Shown piece by piece: positions 8,344-16,728 of a stretch of DNA of 64,000 nucleotides (the stretch's first letter is position 1; the number at the start of each line of letters is the position of its first letter). Under the pieces are notes generated by a model. It was not told where the DNA came from and made no database searches. It saw only the letters and a program-made list of their open reading frames with translations. This DNA is from Variovorax sp. 679 (GTDB lineage Bacteria; Pseudomonadota; Gammaproteobacteria; Burkholderiales; Burkholderiaceae_C), in contig NZ_RXFS01000015.1 of NCBI RefSeq assembly GCF_003952185.1, positions 56,412 to 120,411 of the forward strand. The letters are read 5' to 3'. The translations under genes and the position numbers were made by a program.

Positions 8344-9391
8344 GCGACTGAAGGCGGCCTGACGATGGTCGCCACGCGACGACTCCCGCGGTCCGGGCCC
8401 GCACTTCAGGCGAAGCCAGGCAGGTGGCAACCGCTTCGTAGCCCGGCGCACCGGGATACGGTGCGACCTGCATCGGCGGGCTGTGGTTCGCGGGGCAGAG
8501 GATGATGGTTTCGTCCGGGCCGACGGCGGACAGGTCGAGGATGGCGCAAGAGCGGGTGAGCATGAAGAGAGGGCGCGCGTTGGCTCCTCGGCGGCGCAGC
8601 CAGGCGATCAGCGCTTCCTGGGTTGCGTGGTCGAGGCCCTGTTCGATCATGTCCACGACCAGCGCATCAGGACCATCGGCCTCCAGCCCGGCGAGCAGCA
8701 CGACCAAGGCATCCGACGAGTTGGCGCCATCTTCCACCAGCCACGATATCGCCTCGTCGACGCGGGACTTCAATATGGGATCGCTGTCCATCCGCGATTT
8801 CGCTGCCGTCACCCCATCATCTTCAAGCCTCTCCAACGCCAGCATGGCTGCGTTGGGCAACGCCTCGGCGAGGCTGTGCGCCAGCCGGGTCTTGCCGCTT
8901 CCGAGCGGGCCGATGATGTAGTTCAGCGAGCGGATGTCACGCAGCTCGAAGAGCTCTCCGCCCCACGGCCACGGGAGTTCGAAAGCGACGCGAACTTCGC
9001 GCAACGGTGCCTGCAGATTCATCAACTCGTCGACGGTCGGTGCACGGCCTTGCATCAGATCGCTTCGCAGCCCGCGGACCTTCTCGACAGTGCGGGCAAG
9101 CTGGCGCAGCTGAGCTTCCAGCGCCGCCTGGTGTGCCGCCAGCGTGGGCTCCAGGCCCTGGGAGTCGCCCTCCAGCACGCGCTTCACCTGCGCAAGGCTC
9201 AGCCCAAGCGCGCGCAACGCGACGATCTCCGCAGCCCGGTCCATCTCCTCTTGGCCGTAAGCCCGCCAGCCCGCTTCAGTCCGGCCGGGCTCCACGAGTC
9301 CACGCTGTTCGTAAAGCCGCAAGGCCTTGGCCGATACGCCGAGCCGTTTGGCGGCTTCGGATGGGTGGAGCAAGCGGTTGACGGATGGCAT
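8333..9391 (-). CDS. MerR-family regulator fused to a P-loop ATPase-like domain
   Basis: The 352-aa protein has an N-terminal MerR winged helix (LLHPSEAAKRLGVSAKALRL, then YEQRGLVEPGR) and a coiled dimerisation helix to about residue 115. Ordinary MerR proteins end near residue 130-150. Here a further 220 residues carry a P-loop GPLGSGKT (161-168) and a hydrophobic Walker B-like strand PDALVVDMIE (241-250). This resembles an ABC-like or AAA-like nucleotide-binding domain, so DNA binding may respond to nucleotide state. No metal-binding cysteine pattern of classic MerR is present. The target is unknown; it is convergent with the NodIJ-type genes and divergent from ohrR. Confidence 0.85.
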   Translation of the reverse strand: MPSVNRLLHPSEAAKRLGVSAKALRLYEQRGLVEPGRTEAGWRAYGQEEMDRAAEIVALRALGLSLAQVKRVLEGDSQGLEPTLAAHQAALEAQLRQLARTVEKVRGLRSDLMQGRAPTVDELMNLQAPLREVRVAFELPWPWGGELFELRDIRSLNYIIGPLGSGKTRLAHSLAEALPNAAMLALERLEDDGVTAAKSRMDSDPILKSRVDEAISWLVEDGANSSDALVVLLAGLEADGPDALVVDMIEQGLDHATQEALIAWLRRRGANARPLFMLTRSCAILDLSAVGPDETIILCPANHSPPMQVAPYPGAPGYEAVATCLASPEVRARTAGVVAWRPSSGRLQSLTP

Positions 9392-9540
9392 GAAGAGAAC
9401 CTTTTTCGACAGTTTTCCCTTTTTAAGGGCTGCCCCTGGGGCCGGGTCAACAGGCGCAACCGAAAGAGTTGGCGCATGAGCCTTGCAGGTTCAGAATGCC
9501 CGTTCCCGGCCGACTGTAGCCCCTGCCGAAACCAGTGCTT

Positions 9541-9568
9541 GCAAATTAAATTGCACACAATCTAATTG
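9541..9568. promoter_or_regulatory. Probable OhrR operator
   Basis: Two AT-rich inverted repeats sit just upstream of ohrR in otherwise GC-rich DNA. The first is GCAAATTAAATTGC (9541-9554), palindromic except for one pair. The second is CAAT-CTA-ATTG (9558-9568). OhrR-type repressors bind AT-rich palindromes of the CAATT/AATTG kind, so autoregulation is likely. Confidence 0.55.
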
Positions 9569-9586
9569 CTCGCTACAATTCAGGCC

Positions 9587-10042
9587 ATGCGCTCCACCCA
9601 AGTCTCTACCGACGAAATGCTCAAGCTGGACAACCAGCTGTGCTTCGCCGTGTATTCGGCCTCGCTGGCCATGACGCGGCTCTACAAGCCGGTGCTGGAA
9701 AAGCTGCAGCTCACCTACCCCCAATACCTCGTGATGCTCGCCCTCTGGGAGCAGGACGGTCTCATGGTCTCCGAGCTCGGCGAACGTCTTTCGCTCGACT
9801 CGGGCACGCTCACGCCGCTGCTCAAGCGGCTCGAAGCCAGCGGCTACGTGGCCCGCGTGCGTGACGTGGCCGACGAGCGCCGCGTGCACATCACGCTGAC
9901 ATCCACCGGGCGCAGGCTCAAGAGCCGCGCATCGAACGTACCGGCCTGCCTGATGGCCGCCGCCGAGTGCTCGGTGCCCGAACTGATTTCGCTCACCCAG
10001 CAGATCCAGACGCTGCGCGACCGCATCAAGAAGGCAGCCTGA
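9587..10042 (+). CDS. ohrR: Organic hydroperoxide resistance regulator (MarR family)
   Basis: The 151-aa protein is a MarR-fold repressor. The N-terminal DNQLCFAVYSAS segment has the peroxide-sensing cysteine (Cys19) in the place conserved in OhrR. The winged helix follows, with LDSGTLTPLLKRLEASGYV and the wing DVADERRVHITLT. Oxidation of the cysteine by organic peroxides releases OhrR from DNA. The start at 9587 is chosen because the longer frame would run into the operator region. Its target ohr lies 106 bases downstream on the same strand, the classic arrangement. Confidence 0.93.
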   Translation: MRSTQVSTDEMLKLDNQLCFAVYSASLAMTRLYKPVLEKLQLTYPQYLVMLALWEQDGLMVSELGERLSLDSGTLTPLLKRLEASGYVARVRDVADERRVHITLTSTGRRLKSRASNVPACLMAAAECSVPELISLTQQIQTLRDRIKKAA

Positions 10043-10148
10043 CGCATCGCACCATTTTTCTCCCGCTTCGGTCGATCCCATCAAATCAAGAGAGAACGAA
10101 GCCTTTTCACCACCCTCCCTCCGTTTCATCATCACCAAAGGAATCACC

Positions 10149-10574
10149 ATGACCACCAAGCTCGACAAAGTCCTCTACACCGCAGAAGCCCACACCGTCG
10201 GCGGCCGTGACGGCGCAGGCAAGTCCAGCGACGGCGCCATCGACGTCAAGCTGAGCTCGCCCGGTTCCGGCAAGCCCGGTACCAACCCCGAGCAGCTGTT
10301 CGCGGTCGGCTATGCCGCCTGCTTCATCGGCGCGATGAAGGCCGTCGGCCCGAAGATCGGCGTGAAGGTGCCGGAAGACGTCGCCATCGACTCCAGCGTT
10401 TCCCTCGGCCCGACGAACGGCGGCGCTGCTTACGGCATCGCCGTGAAGCTGGCGATCACGCTGCCCGGCCTGGATGCGGATGCCAAGCAGAAGCTGGTCG
10501 ACACGGCTCACCAGGTCTGCCCGTACTCGAACGCGACCCGCGGCAACATCGACGTCGAACTGACGATTGCCTGA
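10149..10574 (+). CDS. ohr: Organic hydroperoxide resistance protein
   Basis: The 141-aa protein is an Ohr/OsmC-fold thiol peroxidase that reduces organic hydroperoxides using lipoylated proteins as electron donors. The two catalytic cysteines are Cys58 (in YAACFIGAM) and Cys124 (in HQVCPYSNATRGN). Arg20 and Glu48 match the residues that activate the peroxidatic cysteine. A ribosome site AAGGAATC precedes the ATG. It lies downstream of its regulator ohrR and is followed by a strong intrinsic terminator. Confidence 0.96.
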   Translation: MTTKLDKVLYTAEAHTVGGRDGAGKSSDGAIDVKLSSPGSGKPGTNPEQLFAVGYAACFIGAMKAVGPKIGVKVPEDVAIDSSVSLGPTNGGAAYGIAVKLAITLPGLDADAKQKLVDTAHQVCPYSNATRGNIDVELTIA

Positions 10575-10597
10575 GCTCCCGCGAGCACACGCGAACA

Positions 10598-10629
10598 AGC
10601 GGCCCGGCCACAAGCCGGGCCGCTTTTTT
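10598..10629 (+). terminator. Intrinsic terminator after ohr
   Basis: A perfect 11-bp stem (AGCGGCCCGGC / GCCGGGCCGCT) with a five-base loop CACAA is followed directly by six T. It begins 24 bases after the ohr stop codon. Confidence 0.95.
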
Positions 10630-10737
10630 CATGCCCGCCGATGTCTCACGGGTGACGCCGAAACCCGCCGCGCGATGGCGCCTTTCATCAAGCTTGGCTA
10701 ACGTAGGCGCACATCACAACCGCCAGGAGCCACGCTC

Positions 10738-11853
10738 ATGAGCACCACCAGCCTCCTCATCCGCAAAGACCAGCTCGCCACCACGCGCCTGCACACCGCC
10801 ACCAACGAAGCACTCGCCGACGGCCAGGTGCGCGTGCGCATCGACAGCTTTGCGCTCACATCGAACAACATCACGTATGCCGCCTTCGGCGACGCGATGA
10901 GCTACTGGCAGTTCTTCCCGAGCGGCGAAGAGGGCTGGGGCAGCATCCCCGTGTGGGGCTTCGCGAGCGTGGTGCAGACGCTGCACCCGGGCGTGCCGGT
11001 GGGCGAACGGCTCTACGGCTACTGGCCGATGGCCTCCGGCGCGGTGCTGAGCCCCGGCCGCCTCTCGCCCGAGCGCTTCACCGACGTAGCTCCGCATCGC
11101 GCCGAACTACCGGCCGTCTACAACCAGTACTTCCGCTGCGCGAGCGACCCGCTCTACACGGCCGACACCGAAGACATCCAGGCCCTGCTGCGCCCGCTGT
11201 TCATCACCTCGTGGCTGATCGACGACTTCATGGCCGACAACGATTTCTTCGGCGCCGGCACCATGCTGCTGTCGAGCGCATCGAGCAAGACGGCTTACGG
11301 CACCGCCTTCCAGCTGCACCAGCGTAAAGGCATCGAGGTGATCGGCCTGACCTCGCCAGCGAACGTGGCCTTCTGCGAAAGCCTCGGCTGCTACGACCGC
11401 GTGGTGACCTACGACGCGCTCGACAGCATCGCGGCCGACACGCCCTGCGTGTACATCGACTTCGCAGGCAACGGCACGCTGCGCAACGCCATCCACGAAC
11501 GCTTCGCCAACCTGAAGTACAGCAGCTCGATCGGCGGCACCCACGTGGAGCAGCTGGCGAGCAAGGGCGCGGGCAAGAGCCTCTCGGGCCCGCGCGCCAC
11601 GCTGTTCTTTGCGCCGGCACAAATCAAGAAGCGCACCACCGAATGGGGGCCCGAGGAGTTCGGCCGCCGCATGGTGGCGGCCTGGCACAACTTCCTGGCC
11701 ACTGTCACCGATGCGAAGAGCCCCTGGCTGCACGCGGAGCACCACGACGGCGGCGATGCGGTGCAGTCGGCTTACGCGCAGGTGCTCGCGGGCAAGGGCG
11801 ATCCGCGCACGGGCCACATCCTTTCCCTTTACAAACAACCCGTCACGTCCTGA
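10738..11853 (+). CDS. DUF2855 family protein (MDR-like)
   Basis: The 371-aa protein belongs to the DUF2855 group, distant relatives of medium-chain dehydrogenase/reductases that lack zinc ligands. The N-terminal part has the GroES-like pattern DGQVRVRIDSFALTSNNITY. A later segment, LLSSASSKTAYGTAFQL, replaces the usual nucleotide-binding glycine motif with a Ser-rich one. The enzymatic role is not established. An AGGAGC ribosome site precedes the ATG. The kinase gene srkA follows after 36 bases on the same strand, so the two may be co-transcribed. Confidence 0.85.
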   Translation: MSTTSLLIRKDQLATTRLHTATNEALADGQVRVRIDSFALTSNNITYAAFGDAMSYWQFFPSGEEGWGSIPVWGFASVVQTLHPGVPVGERLYGYWPMASGAVLSPGRLSPERFTDVAPHRAELPAVYNQYFRCASDPLYTADTEDIQALLRPLFITSWLIDDFMADNDFFGAGTMLLSSASSKTAYGTAFQLHQRKGIEVIGLTSPANVAFCESLGCYDRVVTYDALDSIAADTPCVYIDFAGNGTLRNAIHERFANLKYSSSIGGTHVEQLASKGAGKSLSGPRATLFFAPAQIKKRTTEWGPEEFGRRMVAAWHNFLATVTDAKSPWLHAEHHDGGDAVQSAYAQVLAGKGDPRTGHILSLYKQPVTS

Positions 11854-11889
11854 CGACGCCGGGCGCCGCGCGGCGACGACAATCGCCGC

Positions 11890-12924
11890 ATGACCCTTTC
11901 TTCCGCGGCGCCCGCGAATACACATCCCTACGAGAGCCTCACGCCAGACGTGGTGCTCGACGCGCTCGCGACCCTGGGCCTGCACGGCGACGGCCGGCTC
12001 ACCGGCCTGAATTCCTATGAAAACCGGGTCTACCAGGTCTACCTGGAAGACCGCAGCGCGGTGGTGGTCAAGTTCTACCGGCCCGGCCGCTGGAGCGAGG
12101 CCGAGATCCTCGAAGAGCACGGCTTCTCGCTCGAACTGGCCGCCGGCGAAGTGCCGGCCGTGCCGCCGCTGGCCTTCGACGGCAAGACCCTGCACCACCA
12201 TGCCGGCTTCGCCTTCAGCGTGAGCCCCTACCGTGGCGGCCGCGCACCCGAGCTCGACGATTTCGAAGTGCTCGAATGGGTGGGCCGCTTCCTGGCGCGC
12301 ATCCACACCGTAGGCAGCGCGAAGCCCTTCGAGGCCCGGCCCGCGCTCGACCTGCAGACCTTCGGCATCGCGTCGCGCGACTGGCTGCTGCAGAACGAAA
12401 AGATCCCGCTCGACGTGCAGCGCGACTGGGAAAAGGCCTGCAACGAGGCGCTGGACATGATCGGCTCGACGGCGCTGGCGGCCAACCCGCCTTCATCCGA
12501 CTTCCAGCCCCGCAAGCTGCGCCTGCACGGCGACGTGCACCCCGGCAACATCCTGTGGACGCCCACCGACCGCCCCGGCGGCGGGCCGCACTTCGTCGAC
12601 CTCGACGACGCGCGCACCGGCTTCGCGGTGCAGGACCTGTGGATGCTGCTGTCTGGCGACCGCGCGCAGCGCACCGCACAGCTGTCGGGCCTGCTCGACG
12701 GCTACGAGCAGTTCCGCGAGTTCGACCGACGCGAACTGGCGCTGATCGAGCCGCTGCGCACGCTGCGGCTCATCCACTACAGCGCATGGCTGGCGCGGCG
12801 CTGGGAAGACCCGATCTTCCCGATCAACTTCCCGTGGTTCGGCTCCAGCGACTACTGGAAGGGACAGATCCTCATGCTCGAGGAGCAGTGCGAGCAGATG
12901 GCTGAGGAACCGCTCTACGCCTGA
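11890..12924 (+). CDS. srkA: Stress response serine/threonine kinase (YihE/RdoA type)
   Basis: The 344-aa protein matches SrkA, an APH/choline-kinase-fold Ser/Thr kinase linked in E. coli to survival under envelope and oxidative stress. Key motifs are NSYENRVYQV at the nucleotide-binding region, the catalytic loop RLHGDVHPGNIL and the metal-binding VDLDDA. The length is close to the E. coli protein. It follows the DUF2855 gene by 36 bases. Its end overlaps the convergent LysR gene by ten bases. Confidence 0.93.
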   Translation: MTLSSAAPANTHPYESLTPDVVLDALATLGLHGDGRLTGLNSYENRVYQVYLEDRSAVVVKFYRPGRWSEAEILEEHGFSLELAAGEVPAVPPLAFDGKTLHHHAGFAFSVSPYRGGRAPELDDFEVLEWVGRFLARIHTVGSAKPFEARPALDLQTFGIASRDWLLQNEKIPLDVQRDWEKACNEALDMIGSTALAANPPSSDFQPRKLRLHGDVHPGNILWTPTDRPGGGPHFVDLDDARTGFAVQDLWMLLSGDRAQRTAQLSGLLDGYEQFREFDRRELALIEPLRTLRLIHYSAWLARRWEDPIFPINFPWFGSSDYWKGQILMLEEQCEQMAEEPLYA

Positions 12925-13817
12925 TCTTCTCGGGCGGCGGCAATGCTGTCCGCCACGCCCTGCAGCAGCCGCTCGACCAGCACATTGGCCGGCCCGTTGC
13001 GCCAGATGCCGTAGGCCTCCGACTGCGCCACGGCCCTGTCGAGCGGCCTGAACACCGCGCCGCGCAGTGCCGAATGCCGCATCGCCTGCGGCACCAGCGC
13101 CACGCCCATCCCCTGCGACACCAGCGAGACCACCGCCAGCCAGTGGCGCACCTCGTGCCGCACCTCGGGCAGGAAGCCCGCATCGGCGCAGATCGACAGG
13201 ATGCGCTCGTGATAGTCGGGCGAGGCCTCGCGCGAGAACAGCACGAAGGGCTGCTCGCGCAGGTCGGCCGGCGCCAGCACGCGCTTGCGCGCCAGCGCAT
13301 GCCCCGCCGGCAGGCAGGCCACGAAGGGCTCCGACAGCAGCAGACGTTGCTGCAGCTCGGGCGGCACGCGGCGCGTGTGCGCGAAACCCAGGTCGAGCCG
13401 GTCGTTCATCAGCTCGGCAATCTGCACGCCCGAGTTGAGCTCGCTCAGCGTGATGCGCACCGCCGGGTGCTTCGCCTGGAAGGATCGCAGCGCCTGCGGC
13501 AGGCCGCGGTACAGCATCGCGCCGACGAAGCCGATGCGCAGCCGCCCGGCCGAGCCCAGCGCCACGTCGCGCGCCTCGATGGCGGCCTCCTCGGCCTGCA
13601 ACAGCACGCGGCGCGCCGAGATGCGCAGCGCCTCGCCCGCCGGCGTGAGCCGCACCTCCTTGCTGTTGCGCTCGAATAGGCGCGCGCCCACGTTGTCTTC
13701 CAGCTGCCGTATCGCCACCGACAGCGGCGGCTGCGAGATCGACAGGCGCCGCGCCGCGCGCCCGAAGTGCAGCTCTTCGGCGAGCACGGAGAAGTAGCGC
13801 AGGTGCCGCAGTTCCAT
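12915..13817 (-). CDS. LysR family transcriptional regulator
   Basis: The 300-aa protein starts with a canonical LysR helix-turn-helix (MELRHLRYFSVLAEELHF, then GRAARRLSISQPPLSVAIRQ). The start at 13817 is the family-typical one; 32 codons of open frame before it have no LysR similarity. It is divergent from an acyl-CoA dehydrogenase / Bug receptor / CoA-transferase series across a 101-bp gap, and most likely regulates that series in response to a substrate or its CoA ester. Confidence 0.93.
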   Translation of the reverse strand: MELRHLRYFSVLAEELHFGRAARRLSISQPPLSVAIRQLEDNVGARLFERNSKEVRLTPAGEALRISARRVLLQAEEAAIEARDVALGSAGRLRIGFVGAMLYRGLPQALRSFQAKHPAVRITLSELNSGVQIAELMNDRLDLGFAHTRRVPPELQQRLLLSEPFVACLPAGHALARKRVLAPADLREQPFVLFSREASPDYHERILSICADAGFLPEVRHEVRHWLAVVSLVSQGMGVALVPQAMRHSALRGAVFRPLDRAVAQSEAYGIWRNGPANVLVERLLQGVADSIAAAREDQA

Positions 13818-13918
13818 GAATAGGCAGATCGAATCGAACAAGACCAAATCGATATTAGACACGGATCGTCGCGGCTTCAACAATGCGCAAAACCAAAGGA
13901 CCCCAGGAGACAACGCGC

Positions 13919-15610
13919 ATGTCCGCAGAGCACGCCCATCCGATCCCCGACCGCCACGGCCAGAACCTCTTCACCACCGACGCCGAGCTGCACGCCCTGC
14001 TCGCGCTCTACCTGCCTGACGACCTGCGCCGCCACATGCAGCCGCATTTCGAGCGCCTGGGCGGCCTCGCCGGCGGCCTGATCGACGAGCTGGCCGGCAC
14101 CGCCGACCGCAACCCGCCCGTGCTGAAGCAGCGCACGCGCACCGGCCTCGACGAGCAGAAGATCGTCAAGCATCCCGCCTACGTGGAGATGGAACGCCTT
14201 GCGCTCGCCGAGTTCGGCCTCGCCGCCATCTCGCACCGCGACGACACGCTGGGCTGGAAAGGGAAGATGCCGCCGCTGGTCAAGTACGTGCTGACCTATC
14301 TGTTCGTGCAGGCGGAATTCGGCCTGTGCTGCCCGGTGTCGATGACCGACTCGCTCACGCGCACGCTGAAGAAGTTCGGCAACCCCGAACTGGTCGCCAA
14401 GTACCTGCCGCGCCTCACCTCGCTCGACTTCGACGAACTCGCCCAGGGCGCGATGTTCATGACCGAGCAGGCCGCCGGCTCCGACATCGCCGCCACCGCC
14501 ACGATGGCCCACCGCGAGGCCGACGGCAGCTGGCGCATCACCGGCGACAAGTGGTTCTGCTCCAACCCCGACGCCGACTTCGCGATGGTGCTCGCGCGCG
14601 CCGACGATGGTGCGGCCGGCATGAAGGGCGTGTCGCTGTTCCTGCTGCCGCGCCGGCTCGACGACGGCAGCCTCAACCGCTACCGCATCATCCGGCTGAA
14701 GGACAAGCTGGGCACGCGCTCGATGGCCAGCGGCGAGATCCGCCTCGAAGGCGCCACCGCCTGGCTGGTGGGCGAGGAAGGCCGCGGCTTCGTGCAGATG
14801 GCCGACATGGTCAACAACTCGCGCCTGTCGAACGGCGTGCGCGCCGCCGGCCTGATGCGCCGCGCGGTGGCCGAGGCCGAGTTCATCGCATCCGAGCGCC
14901 GCGCCTTCGGCCGCACGCTGGAGCAGATGCCGCTGATGCAGCGCCAGCTCGACAAGCTGCGCCTGCCCGCCGAACAGGCCCGCACCATGGTGTGCCAGAC
15001 CGCCCTTGCACTCGCGCGCTCCGATGCCGGCGAGCCCGATGCCTACGCCCTGCTGCGCATCCTCACGCCGCTCATCAAGTTCCGCGCCTGCCGAGATGCG
15101 CGCAAGGTCACGGGCGATGCGATGGAAGTGCGCGGCGGCTGCGGCTACATCGAGGAATGGAGCGACGCGCGCCTCGTGCGCGACGCGCACCTGGGCTCGA
15201 TCTGGGAAGGCACGAGCAACATCGTGGCGCTGGACGTGATCCGCGCGGTGAAGCGCGAAGGCTCGCTGCCTGTGCTGCGTGCACATTGCGCGAAGCTGCT
15301 CGACGACGCGGCGCTCGCTCCCGGTTTCGACAAGGCCCTGCGCAATGCACTGGACCGTGCCGCCGCACTGACCGAAACCGCCGCGCGCGAAGGCGGCGAC
15401 GTGCTCGCACGCCAGGCCGCATCGGCGCTCTATCACTGCACCAGCGCCATCGCGATGGCCTGGGAGGCCGCGAACGGCGGCTCCGCACCGCGCCTGCGCT
15501 GGGCGCAGCTGGTGCTGCTGCATCGCGTGCTGCCACGCGATCCGCTCTCGCCCGATGCGATGCCGGCTGATTGGAACGCCACCGTTCAACCGGCGGCAGT
15601 GCCGGCCTGA
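13919..15610 (+). CDS. Acyl-CoA dehydrogenase family protein (long, AidB-like)
   Basis: The 563-aa protein is longer than standard acyl-CoA dehydrogenases (about 380 aa) and matches the AidB-like group with an extra C-terminal helical domain. FAD/substrate motifs include FMTEQAAGSD and WRITGDKWFCSN. The region VRGGCGYIEEWSDARLVRDA followed by GSIWEGTSNIVALD is the classic C-terminal part near the FAD site. The start at 13919 has a good AGGAGA site. It is the first gene of a set with a Bug receptor and a family III CoA transferase, suggesting oxidation of an acyl-CoA made by that transferase. Confidence 0.88.
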   Translation: MSAEHAHPIPDRHGQNLFTTDAELHALLALYLPDDLRRHMQPHFERLGGLAGGLIDELAGTADRNPPVLKQRTRTGLDEQKIVKHPAYVEMERLALAEFGLAAISHRDDTLGWKGKMPPLVKYVLTYLFVQAEFGLCCPVSMTDSLTRTLKKFGNPELVAKYLPRLTSLDFDELAQGAMFMTEQAAGSDIAATATMAHREADGSWRITGDKWFCSNPDADFAMVLARADDGAAGMKGVSLFLLPRRLDDGSLNRYRIIRLKDKLGTRSMASGEIRLEGATAWLVGEEGRGFVQMADMVNNSRLSNGVRAAGLMRRAVAEAEFIASERRAFGRTLEQMPLMQRQLDKLRLPAEQARTMVCQTALALARSDAGEPDAYALLRILTPLIKFRACRDARKVTGDAMEVRGGCGYIEEWSDARLVRDAHLGSIWEGTSNIVALDVIRAVKREGSLPVLRAHCAKLLDDAALAPGFDKALRNALDRAAALTETAAREGGDVLARQAASALYHCTSAIAMAWEAANGGSAPRLRWAQLVLLHRVLPRDPLSPDAMPADWNATVQPAAVPA

Positions 15611-15647
15611 ACAGCGCTCACCCCTCACACAAACAACGGAGACATCC

Positions 15648-16625
15648 TTGAAACGCTTCACCTTCCTGCTGGCCGCCTGTGCCACGCTGATGACGGCCGT
15701 GCCCACCGCGCAAGCGGCCGACGCCTTCCCCTCCAAGCCCCTGATGCTGGTCGTGCCCTTCCCGCCCGGCGGCCCGACCGACGCGATGGCGCGCACGCTC
15801 GCCGCCGAGATGAAGGACCGTCTCGGCCAGCCCATGATCGTGGAGAACCGCGCGGGCGCCGGCGGCAACATCGGCGCCGAATACGTGGCGCGCGCCGAGG
15901 CCGACGGTCACACGCTGCTCTTCGGCACCTCGGGCCCGCTGGCCATCAATTCGAGCCTGTACCGCAAGATCAACTACGACCCGGTGAAGAGCTTCGCGCC
16001 GGTGATCCAGGTCGGCTACCTGCCCAACATCCTGGTGGTGAATCCCGCGCTGCCCGTGAAGAACGTGCAGGAGCTCGTGGCCTACGCCAAGGCCAACCCC
16101 GGCAAGCTCAGCTATGCCTCGTCGGGCAACGGCGCCTCGTCGCACCTCGCGGGCGTGCTCTTCAACTCGGTGGCCGGCACCGACCTGCAGCACATTCCCT
16201 ACAAGGGCACGGGCCCCGCGCTCAACGACCTGCTGGGCAACCAGGTCAGCATGACCTTCACCGACATCCTCACCGCGCTGCCCTACGTCAAGGCCGGCAA
16301 GCTGCGCGCGCTGGGCGTGGCCACGGTCGCGCGCTCGCAGGCGCTGCCCGATGTGCCGACGATCTCCGAGCAGGGCTACAAGGGCTACGACGTGAGCGTG
16401 TTCTTCGGCATCGTCGCGCCGGCCGGCACGCCCGCCGATCGAGTGAACAAGCTCAACCATGCGTTCACGGAAGTGCTGAATTCGCCCAAGGTGAAGCAGA
16501 TGTTCGCGGCGCAGGGCCTCGAAGTACCGGCGGATACGTCGCCGCAGAAGCTGGGGCAGTTCATTGCCGGCGAGTCGGTGAAGTGGAAGGACGTGGTGAA
16601 GAAGTCCGGCGCGCAACTCGATTGA
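15648..16625 (+). CDS. Bug/TctC family periplasmic substrate-binding protein
   Basis: The 325-aa protein has a Sec signal peptide (cleaved after AQAAD) and the Bug family pattern: PLMLVVPFPPGGPTDAMART, VENRAGAGGNIGAEYVA and GTSGPLAINSSLY. The start is a TTG at 15648, chosen because a CGGAGA ribosome site lies seven bases upstream and it gives a normal signal peptide. No ATG suits. Bug proteins bind small carboxylates or amides, sometimes for TctAB-type transporters; none is encoded nearby. It lies between acyl-CoA dehydrogenase and CoA transferase genes, so it probably captures the carboxylate those enzymes use. Confidence 0.9.
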   Translation: MKRFTFLLAACATLMTAVPTAQAADAFPSKPLMLVVPFPPGGPTDAMARTLAAEMKDRLGQPMIVENRAGAGGNIGAEYVARAEADGHTLLFGTSGPLAINSSLYRKINYDPVKSFAPVIQVGYLPNILVVNPALPVKNVQELVAYAKANPGKLSYASSGNGASSHLAGVLFNSVAGTDLQHIPYKGTGPALNDLLGNQVSMTFTDILTALPYVKAGKLRALGVATVARSQALPDVPTISEQGYKGYDVSVFFGIVAPAGTPADRVNKLNHAFTEVLNSPKVKQMFAAQGLEVPADTSPQKLGQFIAGESVKWKDVVKKSGAQLD

Positions 16626-16728
16626 TGCAGTCGTTCGGGATGCGATCACGCCGACGGGGAACATTCGCGGAGGGGAGTACCCGGCGGCCTGTGCACGCAC
16701 CCCGAAAAGCAAAACATAGGAACAAGCA

